This document shows, piece by piece, positions 48,371 to 57,362 of a DNA stretch of 64,000 bases. Position numbers and translations under genes: made by a program. The stretch spans positions 1,504,001 to 1,568,000 of the forward strand of contig NZ_ARWA01000001.1 of assembly GCF_000385335.1 (NCBI RefSeq), written 5' to 3'. This DNA is from Methyloferula stellata AR4 (GTDB lineage Bacteria > Pseudomonadota > Alphaproteobacteria > Rhizobiales > Beijerinckiaceae). Each line of letters opens with the position of its first letter. Position 1 is the stretch's first letter. The notes beneath the pieces were generated by a model. It searched no databases, was not told the origin of the DNA, and saw only the letters and a list, made by a program, of their open reading frames with translations.

Positions 48371-49942
48371 TTATGCCGCTTCCTCGATCTCGCCTTCTTC
48401 GGCTTCGGGACCCTCGGCCTCAGCTTCGGCCTCTTCGGCTTTGCTGCGGCGCGGACCTTTTTGAAGCTGGGTCTCGATCAGTTTCAGCGCTTCAGTCTCG
48501 GTCAGTTTCTGGACCGTTCCGACTTCGCGCGAGAGACGATCGAGCGCCGCCTCATAGAGCTGGCGTTCCGAATAAGATTGTTCCGGCTGCGCATCGGAGC
48601 GATAAAGATCGCGTACGACTTCGGCAATCGCGACGAGATCGCCGGAATTGATCTTGGCTTCATATTCCTGAGCGCGGCGCGACCACATCGTACGCTTGAC
48701 CCGGGCGCGGCCAGTCAAGGTGTCGAGCGCTTTCTTCACGACATCGGCTTCGGCAAGCTTACGCATGCCGACGCTTGCGACCTTGGTCGTCGGCACTTTC
48801 AGAATCATCTTGTCCTTGATGAAACTGATCACGAAGAGCTCAAGCTTGAAACCTGCGACTTCCTGCTCCTCGACCGCGATGATCTGGCCGACGCCATGCG
48901 CCGGATAGACGATGAATTCCATCACCTTGAACCCGCGACCGCCATTCGGCGCAGCAGGCTTGTGCGGAACCGCCGGCTTGACGCCCGGCCTTTCGCTTTT
49001 CTGCTCTGGAGCCTTGAGCGGGGCGGGTTTCGCCTCTGCCTTAGGTTCTTGAGGAGTCGGCTGGGGGCCTTGATTGATTTGTGGTTTGGCTGCCTTGCCG
49101 ATCATGTTTTTTTCTACCGCTTTCTTGAAAGCCGCGGCGAGCGACTCAGTCGGCCTCACTGGGGAGGATACGGCAGCCGCTACCTTGGGCGCAGCACTAT
49201 TTAAGGCGCCACTCGCTAATTTTTTCTCAGTGGCCGGAGCTTGGACGGGTTTGGTGGCGGCCGTCTTCGGTTGAACCGTCTTCGACGGTTTGGCCGGAGC
49301 CGCTGCTGATTTTGTCAAAACGGGCTTTACCTTTGTCACGGCCGCTGGCTTCGGCGGGGCTTTCACGAGGGTCTTTTTGGCAGGAGCCGGAGCTCCTTTG
49401 GTGAGCTTGGATGTGGCGCTCGCCTTTGCACGCGCCTTGACAAGTCCGGCAGCGACCGCCTGGACATTGGCCTTCGAGCGGGGCGCCGCCGTGGCCTTCG
49501 TCTTATGGGCGAGACTGGCCGACCGCGCCGTAGCAGCCGCGGCGCGCGACGCGGTCGCGGTCTTGGTTTTCACCGCTTTTGCGGTTTGAACTTTCTTGGC
49601 CGAGGCAGCAGCCCGCGAGGCTTTTGTCACAACCACGGGCTTGGCGGTCCGCGCCGCACTGCGCGACGGAGCCGTCGCGGCTACGGTTCTTGACCGGGTA
49701 GCCCCTGATCTGGCCCGGGACGCAGCGGCCTTCGGAGCCTTGGCCTTGGAAGAAGCAATCTTTTTCGAGGCGGGCTTAGCCGCAACCGCGCGACCGCGCG
49801 CGGGGGCAGATGCCGCCTTTTTAAGCTTCGGCACAGCGCGCGGCGCGGTCTTCCCTTTGGGTTTAAGGGCTTGAGACCGTTCCGTCTTGCTCGAACCGGC
49901 CTTGGTTTTGGTCGATTTATCGTTTTTCTTGACGGACGACAT
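48371..49942 (-). CDS. carD: CarD-family transcription regulator with long histone-H1-like N-terminal tail
   Basis: 523 residues, against about 170-200 for usual alphaproteobacterial CarD. Residues 1 to about 330 are almost entirely Lys, Ala, Arg, Thr, Pro, Val and Ser (for example KKAASAPARGRAVAAKPASK), like histone H1 tails. Residues about 335-505 are the CarD domain: MEFIVYPAHGVGQIIAVEEQEVAGFKLELFVISFIKDKM (RNA-polymerase interaction), then VKRTMWSRRAQEYEAKINSGDLVAIAEVVRDLYR. The tail end is Glu-rich. CarD stabilises open promoter complexes, notably for rRNA. The basic tail probably adds general DNA binding. The ATG at 49942 is the first in frame; a short form from an internal start cannot be excluded. 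Confidence 0.92.
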   Translation of the reverse strand: MSSVKKNDKSTKTKAGSSKTERSQALKPKGKTAPRAVPKLKKAASAPARGRAVAAKPASKKIASSKAKAPKAAASRARSGATRSRTVAATAPSRSAARTAKPVVVTKASRAAASAKKVQTAKAVKTKTATASRAAAATARSASLAHKTKATAAPRSKANVQAVAAGLVKARAKASATSKLTKGAPAPAKKTLVKAPPKPAAVTKVKPVLTKSAAAPAKPSKTVQPKTAATKPVQAPATEKKLASGALNSAAPKVAAAVSSPVRPTESLAAAFKKAVEKNMIGKAAKPQINQGPQPTPQEPKAEAKPAPLKAPEQKSERPGVKPAVPHKPAAPNGGRGFKVMEFIVYPAHGVGQIIAVEEQEVAGFKLELFVISFIKDKMILKVPTTKVASVGMRKLAEADVVKKALDTLTGRARVKRTMWSRRAQEYEAKINSGDLVAIAEVVRDLYRSDAQPEQSYSERQLYEAALDRLSREVGTVQKLTETEALKLIETQLQKGPRRSKAEEAEAEAEGPEAEEGEIEEAA

Positions 49943-50371
49943 ACGCAGCGCACTCCTTTTTTGTTCCGCTTTGGAGACGGAACGTATTTCTGGCGTCGGA
50001 GCCTCGGCTCGCCACCACGCGCAGGCTCAACTCCGCCATGAAACGGGGCTGAAAACGGCTTTTGCGCGTCATTTCCTTTTTATATGGTCGGTCCCACGCT
50101 CGATTGCATCGGATCTACCCACATCGCAAAAATAATCGCCTTGGAAGCCCGACGGAGCTCACCAAGGCGCGAACGAAAACGGCCACGCTTCAGCTGCCTG
50201 TTAAGAAACAGTTTATCAGCTTGAACCGCGAAAATCAAAAAATATGACGCTGGTGTGTGAGTTCAACGGGTAATAGTTAACCCGCCGCCCACAGAATTTG
50301 TGATCCTACTGCGAGGATCACACACTTCTTAAGTTGAAGTCTCTCGCATTAAGCAAGAATGATGCCGAATA
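49943..50371. other. Intergenic region upstream of carD and downstream of fdxA
   Basis: 429 bases without a believable gene. It contains a strong hairpin (50299-50322) after fdxA, a smaller CTGTT-AAGA-AACAG hairpin near 50197-50210, and presumably the carD promoter. Short open frames here have no coding character. Confidence 0.6.
50299..50322 (-). terminator. Hairpin downstream of fdxA
   Basis: Perfect nine-base stem TGTGATCCT / AGGATCACA with a six-base loop, 50 bases after the fdxA stop. No T-run follows on the minus strand, so it may be a weak or Rho-assisted end or an mRNA stabiliser. Confidence 0.45.
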
Positions 50372-50743
50372 TCACTCGTCTTTGGCTTTTTTACTGCCCT
50401 TGGCGCCGCCCTCTCCTGGCTTATCGGAGAACAAGCCTTCCTCATATTTGTTCTTTTTGCCGTTGAACTCTTTGGCTTCGGGAAGCGCTTTCCGCTTGAT
50501 CGCGAGGTTCGGCCATATCTTCGCCATGTCGGCATTGAGCTGGGGGAAGATGCCGAGTTTCTTGGCGGTGTCGGGCTTGATGGCGGCTGCCGGACATTCA
50601 GGTTCGCAGACGCCGCAATCGATGCATTCGTCGGGATGAATGACCAGCATGTTCTCGCCCTCGTAGAAACAATCAACGGGGCAGACTTCGACGCAGTCTG
50701 TGTATTTGCACTTGATGCAATTGTCGAGAACGACATAGGCCAT
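50372..50743 (-). CDS. fdxA: Seven-iron ferredoxin FdxA
   Basis: 123 residues. N-terminal half is a 7Fe (3Fe-4S plus 4Fe-4S) ferredoxin: [26 protein letters not shown], then [20 protein letters not shown]. The C-terminal half is the usual FdxA extension ([21 protein letters not shown]) ending in a Lys/Gly/Glu tail. Cytoplasmic electron carrier. Lies between the S4-domain gene and carD on the minus strand, the common order in Rhizobiales. Confidence 0.95.
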   Translation of the reverse strand: MAYVVLDNCIKCKYTDCVEVCPVDCFYEGENMLVIHPDECIDCGVCEPECPAAAIKPDTAKKLGIFPQLNADMAKIWPNLAIKRKALPEAKEFNGKKNKYEEGLFSDKPGEGGAKGSKKAKDE

Positions 50744-50884
50744 GAATTGCCTCCCGGTATGATGGCACTTTAAGGCTGAAGCCGATTAGGCCACTTCAAT
50801 TGGTGTTTGGAACCATTATCAATATCGACCTAACGCTTTTGATCCGCCGACGCAAGAAAGTTGCCGCAGGCGCAAGGCACAAAT

Positions 50885-51166
50885 TCAAGGCACTGGCTCG
50901 CTTGGCGAGGTTAGTTCATCGAACAAAAGTTTGGCTTCCGGATAGGACTCGCGCCGCGCCCCAGGTGCGACGACGCGCAGGACGCGAACCTGCCGCTCAA
51001 GCGCGATCGTCAGTACGTCACCGGCCGCGACCAGATGCGCCGGCGTTCCGATCCGGTGCCCGTTGAGACGGACATGGCCATCGGTAACGAGCCTCGCGGC
51101 TAAGGTCCGTGTCTTGACCACGCGCGCGAACCATAACCATTTGTCGAGCCGCTGCCGATCGACCAT
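50885..51166 (-). CDS. S4-domain RNA-binding protein, HslR-like
   Basis: 93 residues. A near-complete S4 domain: RQRLDKWLWFARVVKTRTLAARLVTDGHVRLNGHRIGTPAHLVAAGDVLTIAL, followed by a short basic tail. This is the Hsp15 (HslR) type that binds stalled 50S subunits with nascent chain-tRNA in E. coli. It lies upstream of fdxA and near rpoH, which fits a heat-shock link. In many relatives a helicase gene precedes it; none is present here. Confidence 0.88.
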   Translation of the reverse strand: MVDRQRLDKWLWFARVVKTRTLAARLVTDGHVRLNGHRIGTPAHLVAAGDVLTIALERQVRVLRVVAPGARRESYPEAKLLFDELTSPSEPVP

Positions 51167-51301
51167 GCCGTGCCGGAAACCGCGATCCTGTCATAAGGAA
51201 AAGACGAAGTCTCAAGATGGAAAGAATCGGGCCTTTCGGCAAGACCATTTTGTAAGCGCGGCTACAGGTCACGGCGATTCATCGGCCTCGCCGCGCGGGC
51301 T

Positions 51302-52522
51302 TCAGTGCCGCCGGCGCAGCAGCCGCTTCACCAGGGGTTTGACCTTCGAACGCAGCTGCTCCTGCACAATTTCAAGCCACAGACCGAGGCTGAAAGACAA
51401 TCCCTGGGCATGGATCGGGAGAAGCGCGTTCGTCATGGCGATGCGGTCTTTCCAGATATGATCGATCATCGGATGGTTGGCGACGGCGCAAGAATCCGTC
51501 AGCGCGACGGTCGGGCTGGCAAGCTGGGTTTGCGTCAGCTCGAGGGTGAGCTGGACGCCGGGAGACAGGGCGGCAAAGCGCTCGTCATAGGCCGTCTTCC
51601 AATAGAGCGCCCGGTCGCCGCTTTGGATCACAACGCCGATCGCGATTGGCGCTCCGTCGATCTCGAGCGTATCGATGCGGCATTTGCCTTCGAGCGCCAT
51701 GGAGCGTGTCATTGAGCGGAAGAAAGTGGCTCCCGACGAAGCCGCCAGCAGGGCGGTCTTGCGCGCACCCTTCCAGCCTTTGTATTCGAGCGAGAGAAAT
51801 TCTTCCGTCGCTTGCCGGATCTCCGCCGGATCGCGGACAGACCGATAGGTGACCTCGCCATTTTCGCTCAAGCGCCGTCTTTGCTGACGATATTGTTTGC
51901 GCCGTTTCGCCGAAATAACATCGGGTGCGTCGCTGGCCGCTTTCGACAAGGCCGCGCGCGCATATTCATTGAAGAGATATAACCGGGTCTGGCTCGCTTC
52001 CGCGTAAAGGCGCAACAAGGCGAAGGTCGGACCTTGTTTAGGCAGATGCGGCAACATGAGCCCGGTGAGACCTGGGCGATGCCGGCGCAGCCAGCCGATC
52101 ATCTCGTGAAGTGCTTCTTGCCCGCGGTCCCGGTCGAAGAGCGGCGTGCCGAGCGGCGCATGTTCGTGCGCCGCGCCATGCGCGAAAAATCCGAAGGGGC
52201 CCGGCAGGGACAGCGGCAAAAGTCCGAGGAGTCTATGGCGGGTATTTGCACCCTCCTTGGCCCAGGCCAAAAGGAACTCCAGCTTTTCGCTTGTGCCGCA
52301 ATGTTGGAGCAGCGGAATGGCAAAAGCCGGTTCGAGAAAGACATTGGGTTCGAGCGCGCGCGTCACGAGGTCGGCCCAGGCCGGCCGAAGCTGCGTGAGT
52401 TCGTCAAGGTCCACGATTTCGGCGAAGAACTCTTCCTGCTGGGACTCGAAGGCCGAAGCCGGCTTGGGGCGTGCGGCGGTCAAGTCCGCAATCCCGGTCT
52501 GGAAGAAAGCAAGGCTACTCAT
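51302..52522 (-). CDS. FemAB/CelD-like GNAT acyltransferase
   Basis: 406 residues. The central and C-terminal parts resemble the GNAT fold of CelD/BioF2-like proteins: KRRKQYRQQRRRLSENGEVTYRSV, ATEEFLSLEYKGWKGARKTAL (the EYKGWKG motif is typical), FFRSMTRSMALEGKCRIDTLEIDGAPIAIGVVIQSGDRALYWKTAYDERFAALSPGVQL. Members are linked to polysaccharide or peptidoglycan modification, but the substrate is unknown. The ATG at 52522 has GGGACG about seven bases upstream; a TTG at 52534 also exists. Monocistronic by appearance. Confidence 0.82.
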   Translation of the reverse strand: MSSLAFFQTGIADLTAARPKPASAFESQQEEFFAEIVDLDELTQLRPAWADLVTRALEPNVFLEPAFAIPLLQHCGTSEKLEFLLAWAKEGANTRHRLLGLLPLSLPGPFGFFAHGAAHEHAPLGTPLFDRDRGQEALHEMIGWLRRHRPGLTGLMLPHLPKQGPTFALLRLYAEASQTRLYLFNEYARAALSKAASDAPDVISAKRRKQYRQQRRRLSENGEVTYRSVRDPAEIRQATEEFLSLEYKGWKGARKTALLAASSGATFFRSMTRSMALEGKCRIDTLEIDGAPIAIGVVIQSGDRALYWKTAYDERFAALSPGVQLTLELTQTQLASPTVALTDSCAVANHPMIDHIWKDRIAMTNALLPIHAQGLSFSLGLWLEIVQEQLRSKVKPLVKRLLRRRH

Positions 52523-52702
52523 CGCACGTCCCAAATTGGGAAGGAAAACGGAAAGCTCGGGTCATCGGCGGCGTCGATGTCTCACCAAGAAACACTTCGA
52601 TGATGTCCGGGCGTGAGACGGTGCCGCAGCAATGACCAGCCGCATATTCCGCGCCGGAACGCGGCGCGACACGAAGCTTAAGCGAAAGCAGCGAGGATAT
52701 AG

Positions 52703-54514
52703 TTAAAGCCGCCGGCGGCCTTGCGTGATGTGCTCATGCAGCACCGGATCGACCGGGACGAAAGTGCCCGCTTCCGGATCGTCGAAAAAGATTGAGTCGG
52801 TGCTGCGGGTGGGATCGAACCCCTGCGCGACAAGATCCATCTTGCGCGGCTTGAACGTCGAGGTGATGTCGAGGTGATTCTGGAAACGCAAAAACAAAGG
52901 CCGGGCGAAATGCGGCAGATTTTCCTGCAGATGCTGCCTGAAGGTTTCGAGGTCGAATGCGCTCATATCCTTCACGACGATGGCAGCCATGCCGGCCCGG
53001 CCCTCCGTGCCCGGAATGGAGACGCCATAGACATTGGCTTCGGTGATGTCGCTGAAGGCCGTGATGGCTTCCGAGACTTGCGTCGTTGAGACATTCTCGC
53101 CCTTCCAGCGGAATGTGTCGCCGGCCCGGTCGAGGAAATAATAATAGCCGCGGGCGTCGCGCATCATCAGGTCGCCGGTGGCAAACCATGCGTCGCCGGA
53201 CTTGAAGACATTGCGCAGGATCTTGCGCTCCGAAGCAGCCTTGTCCGAATAGCCCTCGAACCGGTTGGCGGGCTTTTTCGGGTCGTTCATGATCTCGCCG
53301 ATGATTTCGCCGGGTTCGCCGGGCGCGCAGGCGATGCAAAAGCCGTTCGCGCCGCGCACGGGCTGTTCCGTCTCGATGTCGTAGCGCACGATCGCGATCG
53401 GAAAGCGATGCTTGATCCAATCGGGAAGACGCCCGACGGCGCCGGGCGTCGAATCGAAATTGAAAAGCGCGACATTGCCTTCCGTCGCCGCGTAATATTC
53501 GAGAATGCGCGGCACGTGGAACCGCTCGCTGAATTTCATCCACACGTCCGGACGCAGCCCATTGCCGCAGCAAAGCCGCAGGTGGTGCGCGGTTTCTTCC
53601 GGGCAGGGCGGCGCCGCCAGAAGATAGCGGCATAATTCGCCGACATAGCAAAAGATATTGCAATCGTAGCGGACGATATCGCTCCAAAATTCGCGTGCTG
53701 AAAATTTCTCGCGGATGATCAAGGTTCCGCCCTTGATCAGTCCGGCGCCGAAAGCCGCTATGCCGCCGACCGAATGATACATGGGCAGGCAATTATAAAC
53801 CCGGTCCGTCGGCTTTGCCGCCGTGAGGCCGGCAAAGCCGATCATCATCAGCAGAACGCGAAAATGATTGAGATTGGCGGCCTTCGGCAGTCCTGTCGTG
53901 CCGGATGTATAGATGTAAAGGCAACGGTCCTTGCTGTTTATGATAGGGCGTTCCGCGGCCGGAAGATTTTCGCCCGAAAATTGGCCAAGCGCCGAATCGA
54001 CGCGTGGAATCGCACCCGCGCCCGCGGCCTCTCCGTGGAGAAAGATCCGTGTGTCGTCACCCAAGAGAGTCCGCACCGCTTCGAGAGAGGCAAGCAGGCA
54101 GGCATCGACGATAATGGCGCGCGGATGCGCGACATTGATACATTGCGCCAGCGCCGGACCGATGAGATTCGTATTGATGAGCGCGGTGACGCAGCCGGCC
54201 TTCGCCAGGCCCATCCATACGCAGAAATATTCAGGACGGTTCGGCATCAAAAGAGCGATGGTATCGCCCGGCCCGAACCCTTGCGCGCGGGCCCAGCGCG
54301 CATAGAGATTGGCCCTCGCGTTCAGCTCTCGATAGCTCAGAGTCTCGCGGGTCGAGACAAGCGCTGTCTTATCGCCGTATTTTTCCGCGAGATTTTCGAT
54401 CACTTGGCCGACCGTCTTAGTCTTCTCGGTGGCCACGGGGTGGACGGCGCGCAAAATCCGGACAAGCCCGAAAAAGTAGCGCAACTCGCGACGAACTCTT
54501 TCCAGGAGCCGCAT
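52703..54514 (-). CDS. Long-chain acyl-CoA synthetase, FATP-like
   Basis: 603-residue AMP-forming synthetase. Motifs in order: P-loop YIYTSGTTGLPKAANLNH (A3), YYAATEGNVALFNFDS (A5), TGDLMMRDARGYYYFLDRAGDTFRWKGENVSTTQV (A7/A8) and STFKPRKMDLV near the C-terminus with the A10-type lysine. The pattern ATEGN and DTFRWKGENVST is that of the fatty-acid transport protein (FATP/FadD17) subgroup rather than classical FadD. ATG at 54514 has GAGGAAA upstream; the frame is open to 54571. Divergent from the molybdenum/tungsten locus. Confidence 0.92.
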   Translation of the reverse strand: MRLLERVRRELRYFFGLVRILRAVHPVATEKTKTVGQVIENLAEKYGDKTALVSTRETLSYRELNARANLYARWARAQGFGPGDTIALLMPNRPEYFCVWMGLAKAGCVTALINTNLIGPALAQCINVAHPRAIIVDACLLASLEAVRTLLGDDTRIFLHGEAAGAGAIPRVDSALGQFSGENLPAAERPIINSKDRCLYIYTSGTTGLPKAANLNHFRVLLMMIGFAGLTAAKPTDRVYNCLPMYHSVGGIAAFGAGLIKGGTLIIREKFSAREFWSDIVRYDCNIFCYVGELCRYLLAAPPCPEETAHHLRLCCGNGLRPDVWMKFSERFHVPRILEYYAATEGNVALFNFDSTPGAVGRLPDWIKHRFPIAIVRYDIETEQPVRGANGFCIACAPGEPGEIIGEIMNDPKKPANRFEGYSDKAASERKILRNVFKSGDAWFATGDLMMRDARGYYYFLDRAGDTFRWKGENVSTTQVSEAITAFSDITEANVYGVSIPGTEGRAGMAAIVVKDMSAFDLETFRQHLQENLPHFARPLFLRFQNHLDITSTFKPRKMDLVAQGFDPTRSTDSIFFDDPEAGTFVPVDPVLHEHITQGRRRL

Positions 54515-54850
54515 GATCCATTTCCTCGCCTGATGTTCTTTGCGCGAAGCATCTACGCGCATTTTGAACACTCTAAGGCAGCCAAGTGGTAGAGTCGCGG
54601 GATCAGAGCGTCAATCCGTTGCCGCATCCTCTAAGAGGCGGAAAACCGGGCTTATTCACAAGCTTCGATAATGATGTGTAAACGGCCATGGGCGCTAAAG
54701 CCCGTGGCTATGTCAGCGGCGTGCTACCGTGGTAGCGCTGGCGGACGGCGCCTCAATCGACGGCGATCACGATATCCAAGTGCGTGTAAGACGTGCCGTT
54801 TGCGGATGCGGGCGGATGCATCAAGCGTTGCGAGTTGCTATGCCATTTGC
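54515..54850. other. Divergent promoter region between the acyl-CoA synthetase and tupB-like genes
   Basis: 336 bases with no convincing gene; an open frame from 54671 continues into the permease but is Arg/Cys-rich and unlike it. The region contains two strong adjacent hairpins (54685-54740) on the permease side. Confidence 0.6.
54685..54740 (+). other. Two adjacent hairpins in the leader of the tupB-like gene
   Basis: Hairpin 1: GCCATGGGC / GCCCGTGGC (nine pairs with one G-U) around GCTAAA. Hairpin 2: GCTACC / GGTAGC with an outer CAGCG / CGCTG stem. They begin 166 bases before the permease ATG. Molybdenum/tungsten-cofactor riboswitches are known for such genes, but I cannot match this to that consensus, so it is reported only as a structured leader. 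Confidence 0.45.
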
Positions 54851-55552
54851 ATGGAAGATATTGCGCGCGCCTTTTTAACGGCTTTCCGATTGATCCTGCG
54901 TTTCGATCCGGAACTCGCGGGCATTGTCCTTTTGTCGCTCCGCGTCAGCCTCAGCGCGACATTTATCGCGAGCCTGATTGGCGTCCCCCTTGGCATTGTT
55001 CTAGCCATCGGGGTTTTCTCGGGCCGTCATAGCGCCATCGTCTTCTGCCATGCCTTGCTTGGCCTGCCGCCGGTGACCGTCGGGCTTTTCGTCTATCTTT
55101 TGCTGTCGCGTTCGGGGCCGCTTGGCGGATTGGGGCTTTTATTTACGCCGGCCGCCATGATCCTGGCGCAGACCTGTCTCGCAATTCCTATCATCGCCGC
55201 TTTAGTGCAGCGGGTGGCGGCGCGGTCTTGGGCCGAATATCGCGACGAATTCACCATCGCCGGCGCATCGCGTTTCCGGATCGGACGCGAGCTTTTGCGA
55301 ATGGATTACGGCGCTTTGCTCACGGCTTTCCTGACCGCTTTCGGCAGGCTCCTTTCGGAAGTCGGCGCCATTCTCGTCGTCGGCGGAAATATCCGCTTCT
55401 ATACGCGCACGATGACGACGGCGATCGCGCTCGAGACCAATAAAGGCGATCTCAGTTTCGCACTCGCGCTTGGTCTCGTGCTGATCCTGATCAGCCTCGC
55501 CGTGAGCACCCTTGCCTTCAGCCTCAATCATCTCTTTATCGAGCAGAATTGA
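54851..55552 (+). CDS. tupB: Tungstate/molybdate ABC transporter permease, TupB-like
   Basis: 233-residue inner membrane permease with about five or six helices. Cytoplasmic EAA-like loop: RSWAEYRDEFTIAGASRFRIG. The C-terminal MTTAIALETNKGDLSFALALGL is the segment typical of TupB-type permeases. The ATG at 54851 begins MEDIARAFLTAFRLI, which fits the family; the upstream frame does not. Ends four bases from the end of the tupA-like gene, which runs the other way. No ATPase gene accompanies it in the window. Confidence 0.85.
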   Translation: MEDIARAFLTAFRLILRFDPELAGIVLLSLRVSLSATFIASLIGVPLGIVLAIGVFSGRHSAIVFCHALLGLPPVTVGLFVYLLLSRSGPLGGLGLLFTPAAMILAQTCLAIPIIAALVQRVAARSWAEYRDEFTIAGASRFRIGRELLRMDYGALLTAFLTAFGRLLSEVGAILVVGGNIRFYTRTMTTAIALETNKGDLSFALALGLVLILISLAVSTLAFSLNHLFIEQN

Positions 55553-55556
55553 GTGC

Positions 55557-56384
55557 TCAATTTGTCGGCACGCCGGTGGCATTTGGAAAGAACAGCTGTT
55601 TGCCGTCGATCTTATAGTTTGCGACGGCGCTTTGCCCTTCGGGCGAGATCAGCCAATCGACGAAGCTCTGGCCATCCGCCTTCTTCACATCGGGATGCTT
55701 GGCCGGATTCACCAGCATCACCCCATACTGGTTGAAGAGGCGGCTGTCCCCCTCGACCAAAATCACAAGATCGGCTTTATTCTTGAAGGACAGCCAAGTG
55801 CCGCGATCGGAAAGGACATAGGCGCCGGTTCCCGCCGCCATGTTGAGCGCGGGTCCCATGCCTTGGCCTATGTCCTTATAGGAAGGGCCGATCCGAGCCG
55901 GATCGATCCCGGCTTCCTTCCAATAGCGCAGTTCGGCGGCATGGGTGCCGGAGCGGTCGCCGCGCGAGATGAAAGGGATTTTGCTCTCGGCAATCCGCTG
56001 CAAGGCTTTGACGACGTCATGCCCGGCCGCTTTCGCGGGATCGGCCGTGGGGCCAAGAATGATAAAATCATTATACATCACATCGAAACGTGCGACGCCC
56101 TGACCCTCGGCCATGAATTTATCTTCGGCGGCGCGGTCGTGGACGAGCACGACATCGGCGTCGCCGCGCCTCGCAATATCGAGGGCCTGTCCTGTGCCGA
56201 CCGCCACGACTTTGACTTCTATGCCGGTTTTCTGCGTAAAAGCGGGCAGAAGCCGGCCGAACAGGCCGGATTGTTCGGTCGACGTCGTCGAAGCGACCGT
56301 GATCGTGCGATCACCTGCCAGGCTGCTTTGCGCAAAGCCCGCGGCCAGAATAAGGGCAAGGATGAAAAAGCGATGCCGAAGCAT
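55557..56384 (-). CDS. tupA: Tungstate/molybdate-binding periplasmic protein, TupA-like
   Basis: 275 residues with a Sec signal peptide (MLRHRFFILALILAAGFAQSSLA). The mature protein starts with ITVASTTSTEQSGLFGRLLP, the TTST..SGL motif that binds the oxyanion in TupA, and later has VVLVHDRAAEDKFM, PFISRGDRSGTHAAELRYWK and TGAYVLSDRGTW. The ATG at 56384 is preferred over one at 56417. It is divergent from modD (96 bases apart) and converges on tupB, an unusual arrangement for parts of one transporter. Confidence 0.9.
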   Translation of the reverse strand: MLRHRFFILALILAAGFAQSSLAGDRTITVASTTSTEQSGLFGRLLPAFTQKTGIEVKVVAVGTGQALDIARRGDADVVLVHDRAAEDKFMAEGQGVARFDVMYNDFIILGPTADPAKAAGHDVVKALQRIAESKIPFISRGDRSGTHAAELRYWKEAGIDPARIGPSYKDIGQGMGPALNMAAGTGAYVLSDRGTWLSFKNKADLVILVEGDSRLFNQYGVMLVNPAKHPDVKKADGQSFVDWLISPEGQSAVANYKIDGKQLFFPNATGVPTN

Positions 56385-56480
56385 GATGGCCGCGCGACCT
56401 TGGTTGAGGCGTGACATGAATGCAGCATCTTTAGCGCGGATTCTGCATGTGTGTCGAACCGAAAGAAAAGGATCTCATTC

Positions 56481-57332
56481 GTGATTTTGCCGCTTTTGCC
56501 GGATGCCGTTCTCGACGAATTTCTGGCCGACGACGTTGCACTTCTTGATTTGACGACGCACGTGCTTGCGATTGGCGGCAAGGCCGGCCTTATGCATTTT
56601 TCGGCACGCAATGCGATGACCGTCGCCTGCGCGGAGGAGGCCGCTCGAATCATCATGCGGGCAGGCGGCACCGTAGACCTTCAAGCGCACTCCGGCGATG
56701 CGCTTACCGCCGGAGCGCCCATCCTTGTTGCGACCGGACCGGCGCAGGCCTTGTTGCGGGCTTGGAAGGTGTCGCAAAATCTTGTCGAAGTGGCCTCTGG
56801 CATCGCGACGGCGACGCGCGCCATCGTTGACGCTGCCCGGGCCGTCAAACCCGGCATCGGCGTCGTCTGCACGCGGAAAAACGCGCCGGGGACAAAGCTC
56901 GTGTCGCTGAAGGCGATCCTCGCGGGCGGCGCGACGCCGCATCGTCTCGGCCTGTCCGAAACCATTCTGATCTTCGCCGAACATCGCGCTTTTTTGGACG
57001 GTATGCCGCCGAAGGAGGTCATAGCCCTGGTGCGCCAGGCGGTGGCCGAAAAGAAGATCGTCGTCGAAGTCGGATCGATCGACGAAGCTTTGTTGTGGGC
57101 GGGTGCCGGCGCCGACGTGATTCAGACCGAGAAATTTTCGGTGCAAGACGTCGCTGCTCTGTGCCGTACTTTAGGGCAATTCCCGTCAAAACCGCACGTT
57201 GCTGTGGCAGGTGGCGTCAATACAGGCAACGCTGGCGATTATGCGGCGGCCGGAGCCGATATTCTCGTGACATCGGCGCCATATTGGGCGAAACCTTGTG
57301 ACGTTGCTGTGCGCCTTGAAGCAGCTTCTTAG
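56481..57332 (+). CDS. modD: ModD, NadC-like putative molybdenum-system pyrophosphorylase
   Basis: 283 residues related to nicotinate-nucleotide pyrophosphorylase (NadC) but of the ModD branch found in Mo transport loci. Motifs: LTTHVLAIGGKAGLMHFSARNAMTVACAEEA, NLVEVASGIATATRAIVDAAR, CTRKNAPGTKLVSLKAILAGGATPHRLGLSETILIF, GADVIQTEKFSVQDV and AVAGGVNTGNAGDYAAAGADILVTSAPY. The start is GTG at 56481, with AAGGA nine bases upstream and a family-like MILPLLPDAVLDEFL; a GTG at 56451 is in frame too. Its chemistry is not established. Confidence 0.9.
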   Translation: MILPLLPDAVLDEFLADDVALLDLTTHVLAIGGKAGLMHFSARNAMTVACAEEAARIIMRAGGTVDLQAHSGDALTAGAPILVATGPAQALLRAWKVSQNLVEVASGIATATRAIVDAARAVKPGIGVVCTRKNAPGTKLVSLKAILAGGATPHRLGLSETILIFAEHRAFLDGMPPKEVIALVRQAVAEKKIVVEVGSIDEALLWAGAGADVIQTEKFSVQDVAALCRTLGQFPSKPHVAVAGGVNTGNAGDYAAAGADILVTSAPYWAKPCDVAVRLEAAS

Positions 57333-57362
57333 TCTAGAACTATTTTTATATGGCGAGGAGCC

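Noticed and set aside
54671-54850. 60-residue N-terminal extension of the tupB-like permease
   Set aside because: Arg/Cys-rich and overlaps the two hairpins; family N-terminus begins at the ATG at 54851.
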